Positions 22,632 through 22,917 of a stretch of 22,917 nucleotides of DNA are shown in pieces. Origin of the DNA: a virus. The stretch spans positions 1-22,917 of the IMG/VR virus record IMGVR_UViG_3300042543_000428; one strand, written 5' to 3'. Position numbers and translations under genes: made by a program. The notes under the pieces were generated by a model. The model was not told the DNA's origin. It saw only the letters and a list, made by a program, of their open reading frames with translations, and did not search any database. Every line of letters starts with the position of its first letter. Within the stretch, counting starts at the first letter, position 1.

Positions 22632-22917
22632 CGCTGGGCCTCCTGTGTTCCGGGTGCTGGCCGCCATCCGAAGACTCTGGCGTATTGGTCTGCTGCTGAG
22701 TTGGTGCCTTTGCCTCCGAGGAAGAACTGTGCGGCTGCTTCCGCGTAGCCTTCGACGGCTGAGCTTTGACCGTAACGTGAGAGGTCTTTCTTGAGTGTTT
22801 TCCACACTCCGGCTGAGCCGGAGCGGCCTCCACCGAAAGCGGCCATTGGGCCTCCGGTGTCGCCGTTCATGTCGTCAAGTATGTGACCCATTTCGTGAAC
22901 CATTGTGTAAGCGCGGG
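22628..22917 (-). CDS. Zincin-like metallopeptidase domain protein (N-terminus outside window)
   Basis: The frame is open to the window edge, so only the last 95 residues are seen. The visible part starts with RAYTMVHEMGHILDDM, which contains HEMGH, a zincin-type HExxH motif: two zinc-binding histidines and a catalytic glutamate. Further on, SAVEGYAEAAAQFFLG resembles the downstream glutamate helix of gluzincin-like enzymes; assigning the third zinc ligand there is inference. The C-terminus (ARVFGWRP) is short and has no membrane segment. In phages, such domains occur at the C-termini of MuF-like or other virion proteins and as small toxins or peptidases, and the missing N-terminus would decide which. 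It overlaps the next gene by four bases (TTGA), so the two are translationally coupled. Metallopeptidase fold: fairly sure. Substrate: unknown. Confidence 0.7.
   Translation of the reverse strand, partial: RAYTMVHEMGHILDDMNGDTGGPMAAFGGGRSGSAGVWKTLKKDLSRYGQSSAVEGYAEAAAQFFLGGKGTNSAADQYARVFGWRPAPGTQEAQR

Noticed and set aside
1-22917. tRNA genes, integrase, repressor or anti-phage defence genes
   Set aside because: Gaps are too short for tRNAs with visible cloverleaf arms, and no protein shows the motifs of those families; lysogeny status cannot be judged from this window.

Overview
This window is a late structural region of a double-stranded DNA tailed phage (siphovirus-type gene order) or prophage. 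It comes from a high-GC actinobacterial host, most likely a mycolic-acid genus such as Rhodococcus, Gordonia or Mycobacterium. The evidence is the typical actinophage protein families (TerS, TerL, portal, MuF, tail terminator, tape measure), frequent GTG/TTG starts, and dense GTGA/ATGA overlaps. All supported genes lie on the minus strand, so the text below follows transcription, from high to low coordinates.

Upstream end (22.9-22.4 kb): a cut-off zincin-like metallopeptidase gene and a small acidic protein gene. A 131-bp non-coding gap follows; it is a possible cos or genome-end junction. Packaging start (22.3-21.2 kb): an HNH nuclease, an unknown 91-aa protein and the small terminase. A terminator-like hairpin follows the small terminase.

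Adsorption and lysis (21.1-14.6 kb): an LtfC-like protein, two collagen-like minor tail proteins (one with a beta-helix, pectate-lyase-like region) and a small helical protein between them. Next come a two-peptidase endolysin (C39-like plus M23) and two membrane proteins, probably holin functions. As in L5-like actinophages, this cassette sits before the large terminase, so the two terminase subunits are about 6.7 kb apart.

Head (14.5-7.7 kb): large terminase, portal, MuF-like protein, scaffold and major capsid. A free-standing HNH nuclease overlaps the capsid stop, followed by a small protein with a KAPAK tail and a head-tail adaptor. Neck (7.7-4.4 kb): two unrecognised fibre- or decoration-like genes sit inside the connector block, before a small protein with an excisionase-like C-terminus, the head-tail stopper, a neck protein and the tail terminator.

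Tail (4.4 kb-1): the major tail protein, then a perfect 12-bp inverted repeat, then tail assembly chaperones joined by a probable -1 ribosomal frameshift, then a tape measure gene running off the window. There is no integrase, repressor, replication gene, tRNA, CRISPR array or recognised defence system here. The less ordinary content is the neck gene pair, the small-protein module that appears twice with different C-termini, and the RNA-level hairpins.
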